In this document: one piece after another, positions 43,137-52,237 of the stretch | How positions within the stretch are numbered: position 1 is the first letter of the stretch | How the letters are laid out: each line of letters begins with the position of its first letter | Source: Bacteroidota bacterium | GTDB taxonomy: Bacteria > Bacteroidota > Bacteroidia > Cytophagales > Cyclobacteriaceae | DNA: 64,000 bases | Reading direction: 5' to 3' | Assembly (NCBI GenBank): GCA_018267275.1 | Contig: JAFDYV010000011.1 | Span: forward strand, 124,001 to 188,000 | Position numbers and translations under genes: made by a program | The notes under the pieces: generated by a model | Told to the model about the DNA's origin: nothing | Database searches by the model: none | What the model saw: the letters and a program-made list of their open reading frames with translations, nothing else

Positions 43137-44042
43137 TTAGCGAACCTTGGCGCGCTTGATCAGATAGGCTTGTAATACTTCGTAATAATTCTGACGTGCA
43201 TTCACCGATACAAAGTCAATCTTAAGTTGATGACACCGGATTTTTAGCTCCGCGTGTAAATGCTTCAGCTTGGTTTCGAATTTTTCTTTAATGTCAGACG
43301 GATTCAGCTTCAATTTTTCCCCGTTTTCGAGATCAATAAATTCATATGGGCGATCGGCAAAGTCAAAGCCCAGCTCGGTTTGATGATCGGTAACATGAAA
43401 CAGCAACACCTCGTGTTTGTTGTGCTTTAAATGTTGCAATGCTTTAAAGATTTCATCATGATGGTCGGTTTCTTCAAACATGTCGCTGAAGATAATTACC
43501 AATGAGCGTTTGTGAATTTTCTCCGCGATTTCATGCAGCACGTCTGCCACCCGCGTGCCTTTTGTAGGGGGGTGCAGCCGCAAACGGTTCTCTAAAAGCG
43601 TAAACAATTTACTGAGATGAACTGAAGAAGACTTGATCGGAGTCAATTCTTCTACTTGGTTGCTGAAGATGCATGCACCTACCGCATCACGTTGCTTGTG
43701 CAAAAGGTAAGCAAGAGCTGCACCGGCATAAACGCTGAACGTAATTTTTGCATTGCTTTCTTTCGGGTAGTACATTGATGGAGATCCATCGATTACCAGT
43801 AAGCAACGCAGGTTCGTTTCCTCTTCATATTGTTTGGTGTAAAGCCTGTCAGTGCGGGCAAAAACCTTCCAGTCTATGTGCCGCGTGCTTTGACCTTCGT
43901 TGTACAGGCGGTGTTCCGCAAATTCTACCGAAAACCCGTGGTAGGGTGATTTGTGTAGGCCCGTGATGAATCCCTCCACGAGTTGCTTGGCCATCAGTTC
44001 GAGGCTTCCTGATTGCCTTATTTCTTCTAAAGTTGAGCCCAT
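43137..44042 (-). CDS. DUF58 domain protein (vWA-like)
   Basis: A 301-residue cytoplasmic protein. The DUF58 signature YNEGQSTRHIDWKVFARTDR (about residues 48-67) is followed by a von Willebrand A-like fold, LLVIDGSPSMYYP, whose DGSPS is a MIDAS-type metal site. DUF58 proteins normally sit beside a MoxR-type AAA ATPase and BatA-like proteins and are thought to assist assembly or folding of secreted or metal enzymes; no MoxR gene is seen here. Start ATG at 44042, divergent from the DUF3276 gene. Confidence 0.88.
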   Translation of the reverse strand: MGSTLEEIRQSGSLELMAKQLVEGFITGLHKSPYHGFSVEFAEHRLYNEGQSTRHIDWKVFARTDRLYTKQYEEETNLRCLLVIDGSPSMYYPKESNAKITFSVYAGAALAYLLHKQRDAVGACIFSNQVEELTPIKSSSVHLSKLFTLLENRLRLHPPTKGTRVADVLHEIAEKIHKRSLVIIFSDMFEETDHHDEIFKALQHLKHNKHEVLLFHVTDHQTELGFDFADRPYEFIDLENGEKLKLNPSDIKEKFETKLKHLHAELKIRCHQLKIDFVSVNARQNYYEVLQAYLIKRAKVR

Positions 44043-44087
44043 TTGAGCCTAAATAAACGGATTACCGCTTAAAATTCGTATGTATTG

Positions 44088-44118
44088 TTTGCATTAAATT
44101 TTTAAAATACTACCTTCG
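44088..44118 (+). promoter_or_regulatory. Promoter of the DUF3276 gene
   Basis: TTTG (44088-44091), exactly 19 nt, TACCTTCG (44111-44118): first box exact, second one base off. GTG start follows at 44156. Confidence 0.7.
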
Positions 44119-44155
44119 AATTAACCTAAAGTACCTAAAACCCAAAACCAAACCT

Positions 44156-44512
44156 GTGGAAGACCATAAGACGAATGGCCGTGATGAGATTTACTCTGAA
44201 AAAGTGAAGGCCGGCAAGAGGACGTATTTTTTCGATGTAAAATCGACCCGTAGTAATGACTATTATGTGACTATTACGGAAAGCAAAAAGCGGTTTAACA
44301 AAGATGATGAAGGTTTTACCTACGAAAAACACAAGATTTTTTTGTACAAAGAGGATTTTAAGAAGTTTTTGGAGGCGCTCAACAACACCGTAAGTCACGT
44401 AAAGGAACTCATGCCAGATGTTGATTTTGATTCGTTCGACCACCGAGAGGAGCACAATGGTGAAGCAGTTGAAGCGACTAAATCGGGTGAATCTGAATTG
44501 CGTTGGGATTAA
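44156..44512 (+). CDS. DUF3276 / PUR-family nucleic-acid-binding protein
   Basis: A 118-residue small protein of the PUR-alpha-like family that is widely conserved in Bacteroidota. EIYSEKVKAGKRTYFFDVKS and RSNDYYVTITESKKRF form the PUR beta-sheet that contacts single-stranded nucleic acid; a helix KHKIFLYKEDFKKFLEAL follows. The acidic tail (HREEHNGEAVEATKSGESEL) is common in these proteins. Start is GTG at 44156, the only in-frame start before the conserved region. It has a strong promoter and its own terminator, so it is monocistronic. Exact role is not known. Confidence 0.87.
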   Translation: MEDHKTNGRDEIYSEKVKAGKRTYFFDVKSTRSNDYYVTITESKKRFNKDDEGFTYEKHKIFLYKEDFKKFLEALNNTVSHVKELMPDVDFDSFDHREEHNGEAVEATKSGESELRWD

Positions 44513-44536
44513 TAATTTTACCTATACCTAAACCGG

Positions 44537-44565
44537 AAAAGGCCTCGGGAAACTGAGGCTTTTTC
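44537..44565 (+). terminator. Intrinsic terminator after the DUF3276 gene
   Basis: GCCTC (44542-44546) pairs with GAGGC (44555-44559), extended by A/T pairs, followed by TTTTTC. Confidence 0.8.
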
Positions 44566-44633
44566 TTTAGGAAAATTCTGAGCGTAGCGAAGAATCCCCT
44601 AAGTGAAAATGAGTTTGAACCCAAAGTGCTTTT

Positions 44634-46670
44634 ATGAAAAACGCGTTCCATCTTTTGTTTTTGATTACAACATCGGTTCTGGGTCAATCAGCCCTTGAGC
44701 AATTCACGAGTCACCCAATTGAGTCCAATTTTGCAGCGTCAGCGGACGGCAAAAACATTGCCTGGGTCATTAACGACCATGGCAAGCGAAACATTATGAT
44801 CAAAATAGGCAGCGAACTGCCCAAGATGTTTACAGACTATCAACAAGACGATGGACAAGAGATTTCTCAACTTGTGTTTTCACCAAATGGTTTAAAGTTG
44901 TTGTTTGTACGCGGTGGTGCGCCCAACCGTGCGGGCCAACATCCCAATCCGGCCAGTTTAGCCGATGCGCCAGATATGTCGATTTACTTTAAAGACATTG
45001 CATCCAAAAGTCAGCCAAGTAGGCTCACCAACGGCAGCAGCCCGCAGTTTACGCGCGATGGTCTCAAGTTCCTTTTTATTCGAGGGGGGCAAATTTTTGA
45101 ATCTTTACTGGAAGTGAATGCCAACCCAAAACCATTGTTTACCGCACGCGGTTTCAACACTGGCCCCAAGTTTTCGCCCAACGGCATTGAGGTTTTGTTC
45201 ACCAGCACCCGTGGCGATCACAGTTTCATAGGCGTATTCCATACCATTAACCGAACCGTGCGATGGATTGCGCCAGACGTAACGAATGACATGTCGCCAT
45301 CTTGGTCGCCTGATGGCAAGAGCATTTCGTTTTTTCGCTTCCCTGGCAAGAAAATTGGCGAGCTAGACAACTACACGGTAGGAAGTCGTTTTTCAGTAAT
45401 GGTGGCAGACGCTGACGGCAGTCGCGCGAAAGCGATTTGGTCTTCGCCAAGTGCCGATGGTGGCTTTGCCCAATCGGTGGTAAACCCGTTGGTGTGGACC
45501 ATCACCAACCGTATCCTTTTTTTCTCAGAGCATTCGGGTTGGAACCACATCTATTCAATTAGCCCCGATGGCGCAGACTTAAAAGACATCACCCCTGGTG
45601 AAGGTGAAGTTGAAAACTACTCGTTGAATCCAGCGCAAGACTTTGTGTACTTCGATGGCAACCGCGAAGACATTAACCGCAGACATTTGTGGAAGACCTC
45701 GGTGACACTGGGCTCACCTGTAGCGGTTACAATGGGCGAGGGCATTGAGATCTTCCCAGCATTTGGCGGCAACGATTTGTATTGCTTTAGAGCTACTCAC
45801 AACGCTTCTAAAATGCTGGCGCGGGTAGATGAAACACGCAAAGCATTTGCTGTTGTAAACCCCGCCAAGTTAACAACCTTTTCTCCCACAGGCTTTGTAA
45901 AGCCAGAGGCTGTGGTTTTCAAAGCGGCAGACGGAACCACTATTCATGGGCAGCTATTCATTAACCGAACGGTGCCAGGCAAACGCGCAGCCGTTGTGTA
46001 CATGCACGGAGGCCCCATTCGCCAAATGTTATTGGGCTTTCACTATAGTGATTATTACATCCATTGCTACGCTTTCAACAACTTTATGGCCAGCCAAGGC
46101 TATGCTGTGCTAAGCATTAACTACCGTAATGGGGTAGGTTATGGCCGCGACTTTAGAATGGCAAAAAACCAAGGGCCGCGTGGTGCCAGCGAGTATCAAG
46201 ATGTGATTGCGGCCGGTAAATTTTTGCAATCTCTGCCCGAAGTAGACGCGAACAAAATCGGATTGTGGGGCGGCTCTTATGGCGGGTATTTAACGGCCAT
46301 GGGCTTATCTCGAAACCCAGAGATTTTTAAAGCCGGAGTAGACTTGCATGGCGTGCACGATTGGTCGTTCGATGCCCAAGACGCCACCAACAGTTGGGGT
46401 ATCCGCAAAGAAGAAAGCGAGTTGGCCTTTAAATCTTCCCCTAATTCCGATTTGTCGAAGTGGAAAGCACCTGTGCTGTTTGTACATGGCGATGATGATC
46501 GCAACGTGGTGTTTCAGCAAACAACTGATTTGGTCGAGAAATTACGCGAAAAGAAAGTTGATGTAGAGTTATTGGTGTTGCCCGATGAGGTGCATGGTTT
46601 CTTGCGCTACGACAGTTGGAATAAAGTTTTTGCCGCGGCCAAAGATTTCTTTGATCGCAAGTTGAAGTGA
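44634..46670 (+). CDS. S9 family prolyl-oligopeptidase-type peptidase, exported
   Basis: A 678-residue serine peptidase. A signal peptide (MKNAFHLLFLITTSVLGQ) is followed by a TolB-like propeller (about 30-400; SPNGLKLLFVRGG, SPSWSPDGKSISFF), then an alpha/beta hydrolase domain. The nucleophile Ser is in LWGGSYGGYLT (about 548); the acid is in VHGDDDRNV (about 620); the His in DEVHGF (about 653). Such enzymes cut short peptides from extracytoplasmic protein breakdown, most likely in the periplasm. The sirtuin gene begins at its stop codon. Confidence 0.9.
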   Translation: MKNAFHLLFLITTSVLGQSALEQFTSHPIESNFAASADGKNIAWVINDHGKRNIMIKIGSELPKMFTDYQQDDGQEISQLVFSPNGLKLLFVRGGAPNRAGQHPNPASLADAPDMSIYFKDIASKSQPSRLTNGSSPQFTRDGLKFLFIRGGQIFESLLEVNANPKPLFTARGFNTGPKFSPNGIEVLFTSTRGDHSFIGVFHTINRTVRWIAPDVTNDMSPSWSPDGKSISFFRFPGKKIGELDNYTVGSRFSVMVADADGSRAKAIWSSPSADGGFAQSVVNPLVWTITNRILFFSEHSGWNHIYSISPDGADLKDITPGEGEVENYSLNPAQDFVYFDGNREDINRRHLWKTSVTLGSPVAVTMGEGIEIFPAFGGNDLYCFRATHNASKMLARVDETRKAFAVVNPAKLTTFSPTGFVKPEAVVFKAADGTTIHGQLFINRTVPGKRAAVVYMHGGPIRQMLLGFHYSDYYIHCYAFNNFMASQGYAVLSINYRNGVGYGRDFRMAKNQGPRGASEYQDVIAAGKFLQSLPEVDANKIGLWGGSYGGYLTAMGLSRNPEIFKAGVDLHGVHDWSFDAQDATNSWGIRKEESELAFKSSPNSDLSKWKAPVLFVHGDDDRNVVFQQTTDLVEKLREKKVDVELLVLPDEVHGFLRYDSWNKVFAAAKDFFDRKLK

Positions 46671-47359
46671 TGAAGAAACTGATTGTCTTATCAGGCGCAG
46701 GTATCAGTGCCGAAAGTGGACTGGCAACCTTTCGCGATTCTGGCGGGCTTTGGGAGGGCCATCGCGTAGAAGATGTTGCTACACCTGAAGCTTGGCGCAG
46801 AAACCAAGAACTAGTGCTGGAGTTTTACAATCAACGCAGAAAGGCAGCGCTGGAGGCAAAGCCGAACCGAGGTCATACGATTTTGGCCGAGCTGCAAAGC
46901 CAGTTTGACGTTACCATCATTACGCAAAATGTAGATGATCTGCATGAAAGAGCGGGGTCGAACAAGGTGATCCATTTACATGGAAGTCTGTTTGAATCGC
47001 GTAGCACCATTGATCCGAATTTAATCTACAAAATTGATGGTTGGGAGCTAAACAAAGGTGACAAATGTGAGAAAGGTTCGCAGCTCCGTCCAAACATTGT
47101 GTGGTTTGGAGAGGCAGTGCCGATGATAGAGACAGCCGCTCAAATCGCTTCTAGTGCAGATATTTTTTTGGTCGTGGGTACTTCGATGGTGGTATATCCA
47201 GCCGCGAGTTTAATCGACTATGTTCCAGATCGAGCAAAGAAATACGTGGTAGACCCAAAGAAACCTGATATTCTGCATGTGCCCAACCTAACGTTTATTA
47301 CTGACACAGCAGGTGTTGGGTTGGCGAAACTACATTCGATGCTATTGGCGGGAGACTGA
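46670..47359 (+). CDS. NAD-dependent protein deacylase (sirtuin, SIR2 family)
   Basis: A 229-residue sirtuin that removes acyl groups from lysines using NAD. LSGAGISAESGLATFRDSGG binds NAD; TQNVDDLHERAGSNKVIHLHG contains the catalytic His. FYNQRRKAA holds the Tyr and Arg that in class III enzymes (CobB, SIRT5) bind succinyl or malonyl groups. Of the four zinc Cys of most sirtuins, only the Cys in GDKCEKG remains, so the zinc site appears lost. A GTG at 46667 is in frame, but the ATG at 46670 overlapping the peptidase TGA by one base is the likely start. Coupled to the S9 peptidase. Confidence 0.88.
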   Translation: MKKLIVLSGAGISAESGLATFRDSGGLWEGHRVEDVATPEAWRRNQELVLEFYNQRRKAALEAKPNRGHTILAELQSQFDVTIITQNVDDLHERAGSNKVIHLHGSLFESRSTIDPNLIYKIDGWELNKGDKCEKGSQLRPNIVWFGEAVPMIETAAQIASSADIFLVVGTSMVVYPAASLIDYVPDRAKKYVVDPKKPDILHVPNLTFITDTAGVGLAKLHSMLLAGD

Positions 47360-47365
47360 GGAGAG

Positions 47366-47947
47366 TTATTTTGCCAGATCCCTCAAATACTTTTTAAACT
47401 TGGGCGTATTGAAGTTGGTAGTGCCTACTTCTTTCGAGGCAATTTTTCCATTTTTTCCGATGATGAAAGTGGTAGGGATTGCGGGCACATCGAGTTGATC
47501 TGTCAGATTTCCGGATTTGACAAAGACGGGAAACGTAAATGCCTTGTCTTTGATGTACTTTTCAACTTTGTGTTGGTCGCGTTCACGATCAATCGAAAGC
47601 ATTACAAAAACGATACTGTCGGAGCCAACACTCTCGTATAGTTTTTGAATTGCGGGCATTTCTACTTTGCACGGCCCGCACCAAGTAGCCCACAAGTTGA
47701 GAAACACTACCTTGCCTTTGTACTGATTAAAGGCAACTGATTCGCCTTTCAGATTTTTGATAGAGAAGTCGTAGTCAAATGTTTCTTTTTCTTTCACCTC
47801 AGTTGAGGCATCCAGCAAGCCCGTTTCAATGGCTACAGATTGTGTTGCTTGTGTCACATAACTAAGCAAGCCGGTGTATTTAAGCACAATTATCACCAAT
47901 ACGGCACTGGCCAACGCTTTGATCCAAGAAAGAGCTTCTTTTACCAT
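47366..47947 (-). CDS. TlpA-like thioredoxin-family protein, membrane-anchored
   Basis: A 193-residue redox protein on the outer face of the inner membrane. An N-terminal helix (residues about 9-29) anchors a thioredoxin/AhpC-type domain: VVFLNLWATWCGPCKVEMPA contains the redox-active WCGPC, and VPAIPTTFIIGKNGKI the cis-Pro loop. Likely reduces disulfides, e.g. during cytochrome or envelope protein maturation. Convergent with the sirtuin gene (6 bases) and divergent from the TPR protein gene. Confidence 0.88.
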   Translation of the reverse strand: MVKEALSWIKALASAVLVIIVLKYTGLLSYVTQATQSVAIETGLLDASTEVKEKETFDYDFSIKNLKGESVAFNQYKGKVVFLNLWATWCGPCKVEMPAIQKLYESVGSDSIVFVMLSIDRERDQHKVEKYIKDKAFTFPVFVKSGNLTDQLDVPAIPTTFIIGKNGKIASKEVGTTNFNTPKFKKYLRDLAK

Positions 47948-47972
47948 ATGTGCAGAATTGGCTTATTTATTG

Positions 47973-48003
47973 TTTAGCAAATGTCGGGATTTTAATAACT
48001 TCG
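47973..48003 (+). promoter_or_regulatory. Possible promoter of the 48021 gene
   Basis: TTTA (47973-47976), exactly 19 nt, TAACTTCG (47996-48003): two single mismatches to the consensus; 17 bases before the ATG at 48021, excluding the upstream in-frame start at 47874. Confidence 0.4.
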
Positions 48004-48020
48004 AACAATTAAACCCAAAC

Positions 48021-49811
48021 ATGGCCAAAATTGTTTCTTGCCTCGCAATTGCTTTTCTGCTTCCCTTCATTTCTGTTGCGCAAAAGGTCAAATACAAAGA
48101 CTTGATTATACTGTTAAATGCCAAACAGTATGAAAAGGCCGAACCTTTTTTGAAACGATACCTAAAAGAGACCAGCGATAACCCAAATGCCTACCTGTTT
48201 ATGGGCATTACGTTTCAAGAAAAGGCCATGAACAACGATATACTCAAAAATACCGATCAGATGGTGGCCCAGTGCGACTCGGCTGTGATGTTTTTTGATA
48301 AGGCCTACAACATGGTCACCGAAAAAGAACTCAAGAAAAACGATGAGTATTATCAGATGTATAGTCGAAGGGATTTGCGCACCGGAGAATTTGGAATCAA
48401 ACTTTCAGACGTGCGGTTAGACCTTGAGAACCGAGTGGCATCGCTGAAGGAAAGAAAAGAAAAGGTGAAAGAAGCAAAGAAGAATTTTATAGCCTGTGAT
48501 CGGTTGTATAACACTGCGGTAAAGACTTTTGTAGAACTACATTCGAGTTACGGATCAGACAAAGAGTTTCTGCTTCGATCGGATGATGCGATGGCCGCCA
48601 ATCTTGAAAAACTCACCGCCTATTTTGACTCTACCATGGTTTCGCTCAATGGGTTTAAGTCAGCACTGAAACAGGTTGGAAAAACATCCTACAACCCCAT
48701 TGTAGATATGCAAGAGATCTATGATTTTAAGCGAGATGGATCTACGGGTGCTAATTTTTTAGAAGACGATTTAAAGCTTTGGGATTACAAACGGTGGGCG
48801 CAGGCAACGCTAGAGAAGATCAAGACCGAAATAGTGCCCATGCGCGAGAGCCTAATTGCATTTGATATTTCACTCAACAAGTTGCGCGATAAATGCGTGC
48901 GCGACTCCGTGTCGGTACATAATGAACTAGGTTTGCTATCAGACAATTTGCTGTATGCGCAACTGAAGAAATACGATGCCGATCCCTTACCGATAGCGGT
49001 ATTCAATATGAAGCGGGCAGAGCTGGAATACTTATCAGACAAAATCCGTTTCAAGCCGCTGCGCGATTCCATCAATGTGAAGATTCGTTTAAATGCTTTG
49101 AAAACCGAGCTAACCAATCTTAAGAAAATTGACAGCGTTGCTTCATCTATTTTGAAGCGCAACATTGATAGCGAGTTGTTGAACTTTGAGCACTTTGTGA
49201 ACAAAGCGTATGGCACCAAGGCAGTGCTCGTTAGCCACATCAATTCGATGCAAGACTTTGCGCAACGCGAAAAACTCAAAAAAGAAGTTGAGTGGGAGGC
49301 AACCATGCAAGCTTCGAAGTGGGTGATTTCCGGCACAGACTCTATACCCATTTATAACGAAACAAACCGCGACCTGCCATTCAAGCCTTTGGCGGTGGTG
49401 GAAGAGAAGTTTACCGTTGGATTGTTTTACAAGGATTCGCTGGCTACCGGATATCTATATTCGATTACACCATCAAGAATTCCTGATTTGAAAGTGAATT
49501 TTGCAATCGACCAACCCAGTTTTAAAAAGCGCGACCTGCCGATAATCAAAAACCTTAACACCTCTATAGGTCAAGGTCAAATCTATTTTGTATTGATTTA
49601 CTCCGAGGCCAAGGTAAGTGACAAATTCCCAGCCACGTTGGCGAAGATTTATAAAACCGATGGGTTGGCGTGGGCCAATAATTATAAGTTAGATTTTACA
49701 CCTTCAGAAATGAACTTTACTTCTGACACCGGAGAACTTTCAATAAAACTTACAAGCCCCACCGGTGAGAGTAAGGTAATTGTAATTGATAAGAATGGGA
49801 AACAGTTGTAA
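48021..49811 (+). CDS. Exported TPR/coiled-coil hypothetical protein
   Basis: A 596-residue protein with signal peptide MAKIVSCLAIAFLLPFISVAQ, then TPR-like helices (LLNAKQYEKAEPFLKRYL, NPNAYLFMGITFQEKA), a long helical, Lys/Glu-rich middle (about 130-430), and a beta-rich C-terminal domain (about 440-596). No family recognised. The frame opens upstream at 47874 within tlpA-like DNA, but the ATG at 48021 starts the signal peptide and follows a promoter-like element. It is likely periplasmic; a scaffold role is a guess. It converges on the small gene at 49822. Confidence 0.7.
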   Translation: MAKIVSCLAIAFLLPFISVAQKVKYKDLIILLNAKQYEKAEPFLKRYLKETSDNPNAYLFMGITFQEKAMNNDILKNTDQMVAQCDSAVMFFDKAYNMVTEKELKKNDEYYQMYSRRDLRTGEFGIKLSDVRLDLENRVASLKERKEKVKEAKKNFIACDRLYNTAVKTFVELHSSYGSDKEFLLRSDDAMAANLEKLTAYFDSTMVSLNGFKSALKQVGKTSYNPIVDMQEIYDFKRDGSTGANFLEDDLKLWDYKRWAQATLEKIKTEIVPMRESLIAFDISLNKLRDKCVRDSVSVHNELGLLSDNLLYAQLKKYDADPLPIAVFNMKRAELEYLSDKIRFKPLRDSINVKIRLNALKTELTNLKKIDSVASSILKRNIDSELLNFEHFVNKAYGTKAVLVSHINSMQDFAQREKLKKEVEWEATMQASKWVISGTDSIPIYNETNRDLPFKPLAVVEEKFTVGLFYKDSLATGYLYSITPSRIPDLKVNFAIDQPSFKKRDLPIIKNLNTSIGQGQIYFVLIYSEAKVSDKFPATLAKIYKTDGLAWANNYKLDFTPSEMNFTSDTGELSIKLTSPTGESKVIVIDKNGKQL

Positions 49812-49821
49812 AAGCGGCTAG

Positions 49822-50271
49822 TTAGTTGCCAGTGAGCTTGCGCCAGTCTTGGAAACGCAAGTTGATGCGCTGCTTCATTTTCTCGTAATGATCCCAGCTA
49901 TCTACAACATGGTAAATGGATGGCAATCCTTTCACCAGCACTTCATCATAATCGGCACGGTAGAGCCCTCCGCCATAGTAGTAATAGGTAAACATATTGC
50001 CCACGCGGTTGAAGAGCTCAAAACCCAAATAGCCATCCCAAATTTCGCTCAAAATAGTGCAAGAAATCTCGCGCCTTTTGAACCTGAAAATTTGCCCTGC
50101 AGCTTCTTCCTCAAAATATTCCGAATACAAATCAGCCTCAATGATCCAACCCAGGTACATACCTATATGCACGTAGGCTTGCTCAATTGGTAGCGAATCG
50201 GGGAAGTTGCCAAGGAAGTGAGATTTGGCATTATCGTAAATGGTTTTTTGGATTTCTGCTTTCTTTTCCAT
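49822..50271 (-). CDS. Conserved hypothetical protein (HIGMYLGW type)
   Basis: A 149-residue soluble protein. The segment AYVHIGMYLGWIIEADLYSEYFEE is quoted in part as AYVHIGMYLGWIIEADLYSE; similar stretches occur in small uncharacterised proteins of Bacteroidota and Proteobacteria, perhaps DUF7832, but I cannot confirm the family. Rich in Tyr and Trp, no export signal. Start ATG at 50271. It stands between a convergent TPR gene and the M1 peptidase gene, 35 bases downstream of nothing obvious; no operon partner. Confidence 0.6.
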   Translation of the reverse strand: MEKKAEIQKTIYDNAKSHFLGNFPDSLPIEQAYVHIGMYLGWIIEADLYSEYFEEEAAGQIFRFKRREISCTILSEIWDGYLGFELFNRVGNMFTYYYYGGGLYRADYDEVLVKGLPSIYHVVDSWDHYEKMKQRINLRFQDWRKLTGN

Positions 50272-50306
50272 GATCCAAGATTAACTATTTTTTTTGACAA
50301 TCGCGA

Positions 50307-52154
50307 CTATTTGGTAGGGTCGGTGTAAGGTTTTAGCTCAGATAGCAACGCCTTGTTATTCTTGCGGTTAATGTCAGCCATCCGCTGGCTCGGGTCGATT
50401 TCAATCGACTCAATTTCAGAAACTTTTGCGTTTATTTTGAGCCCGTAGGTGGGGTTTACCCAAGGCCATGCTTCGGCCACCGACCGTTTCTGCTTGGGGT
50501 CGTCTTCCGGCTTGTTGCCCAGTAATTCATTCATGGGTATGTAGTATTGCTGCTTTGTACCATCCTTCAAGATTACGGTGAGGTCAATCGGCATGGGAAA
50601 CTCACCCACGCGTTGTAATTCCACCACGGCATTACCTTCTTTTTCAGTTATCGGCCCAATGGCGTAGTCGATACGTTTGGTGGTGTTTATCCAGTAGCGC
50701 AAATACCAGTGCAATTGCAGTCCCGATACCTTTTCCATAATTCGTATAAAATCGTTCGGTTCCGGGTGCTTCATTTTCCAGGTGTTATAGTAGAGTTTCA
50801 TGCCCCTATAGAAGTTCTTTTCGCCAACCAGGTATTTGAGTTGTTCTAGCATTACTGCACCCATACTGTATGCCATGGTGCTGTAGGCGCGGTTGGTATT
50901 AAAATGATCGGAGTGCTGGTTGGCGGGTTCCTGCAATCCACTGCTTACCAAGGCAAAATAACTCTGATAGCTAGACCGATGGTCGGGCGCCCCGCCTGCG
51001 ATGGCATCCATCGCTTCATCACTGGCAAAGTCAGTAAACCCTTCGTCCATCCAGGCGTGCAGCGACTCATTAGAAGCCAGGGTCATTTGGTACCAACTGT
51101 GAGCCACTTCATGCGCCATGGTGCCCGCTACGCCTTCTAAACTCCCTTCACCTAAAATGAGTGTACACATGGGGTACTCCATTCCGCCATCGCCACCTTG
51201 AATGACGGAGTAAGTGTCGAAGGGATACTTTCCAAAATTCTCATTCAAATGCTGAAATACTTTTACGGCAATCGGCTGAATCTTTTTCCATGTGTCCGCA
51301 GTCTTTTCGTTTTTTTGATAGAAGAAATGTAGTTCAGGTCCATTAGGCACTTGTGCGATGTCGTGGGTATAGTCTGGGTCTGCCGCCCAAGCAAAGTCGA
51401 TTACATCTTTGGCAACAAAGTGCCAGGTAAGATCGCCATTCGGTCTCGCTACGGATCCGTTTTCGTAGCCGTGACCAATTTGATTTGGGTTTTGAAGTTT
51501 ACCCGTGCCGCCCAATACAAACTTTGGGTTGATGGTAACCTTAACATCAAAATCACCCCAAGGGCTGTGAAACTCGCGTGCCACGTACTGATAGGCATGC
51601 CAACCTTGGAAATCATATTCCGCGATTTTGGGGTACCACTGTGTCATGGAATAGGCGATGCCTTCGCGGTTATTGCGGCCGCTTCTGCGGATTTGCAAAG
51701 GCACCTGGCTTTCAAACTTCATCTCGAAAGTAGTTTTGGTTTTGGGCATCAGCGGCTTTGGTAAAGTCACTTCCATTACCGTACCTGTAACTTTAAAGGA
51801 GACATCTTTGCCATCTTGCTTCAGCACTTGAATGTGATGATAGCCGATTTCATCCTCTTTGAGTTTAGATATTCTGTCCATCACCCTGCGGTCGGGATCG
51901 GGCAAGTTGCGCGAGCGCACATCCATCATGCTGCCTGGTTGAAACGCATTGAAGTACAAATGATAGTAAACTTTATTGAGGGTATCGGGTGAGTTGTTGA
52001 AGTAAACCAACTTCTGTGTACCCGTCATGCGATGGGTGTTTACGTCTAACTTCACATCCATGGTATATTCCACGCGTTGCTGCCAGTAATCGCGCTGGGC
52101 AAACAACTGCACACCGGTGGAGAGTAGGAGGGTAGAAAGGAAAAGCGCCTTCAT
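50307..52154 (-). CDS. M1 family metallopeptidase, exported
   Basis: A 615-residue aminopeptidase-type zinc enzyme. Signal peptide MKALFLSTLLLSTGVQLFAQ is followed by an M1 N-terminal beta domain and a catalytic domain with GGDGGMEYPMCTL (the GAMEN-like substrate loop), zinc motif HEVAHSWYQM and WMDEGFTDFASDE, which supplies the third ligand Glu. Probably cleaves N-terminal residues of peptides in the periplasm or outside. The frame opens at 52193; the ATG at 52154 gives the signal peptide and was chosen. It follows the sigma/anti-sigma/Spy/barrel run with an 83-bp gap and may be a target or member. Confidence 0.9.
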   Translation of the reverse strand: MKALFLSTLLLSTGVQLFAQRDYWQQRVEYTMDVKLDVNTHRMTGTQKLVYFNNSPDTLNKVYYHLYFNAFQPGSMMDVRSRNLPDPDRRVMDRISKLKEDEIGYHHIQVLKQDGKDVSFKVTGTVMEVTLPKPLMPKTKTTFEMKFESQVPLQIRRSGRNNREGIAYSMTQWYPKIAEYDFQGWHAYQYVAREFHSPWGDFDVKVTINPKFVLGGTGKLQNPNQIGHGYENGSVARPNGDLTWHFVAKDVIDFAWAADPDYTHDIAQVPNGPELHFFYQKNEKTADTWKKIQPIAVKVFQHLNENFGKYPFDTYSVIQGGDGGMEYPMCTLILGEGSLEGVAGTMAHEVAHSWYQMTLASNESLHAWMDEGFTDFASDEAMDAIAGGAPDHRSSYQSYFALVSSGLQEPANQHSDHFNTNRAYSTMAYSMGAVMLEQLKYLVGEKNFYRGMKLYYNTWKMKHPEPNDFIRIMEKVSGLQLHWYLRYWINTTKRIDYAIGPITEKEGNAVVELQRVGEFPMPIDLTVILKDGTKQQYYIPMNELLGNKPEDDPKQKRSVAEAWPWVNPTYGLKINAKVSEIESIEIDPSQRMADINRKNNKALLSELKPYTDPTK

Positions 52155-52237
52155 CTTAAAGTTATTTTTCGAAAAGTATTGAAAAGGCAGCAAAGCTGCT
52201 AGCGATTTTTCGCGGACCGGAAGCAGTTCAGTCCCTG

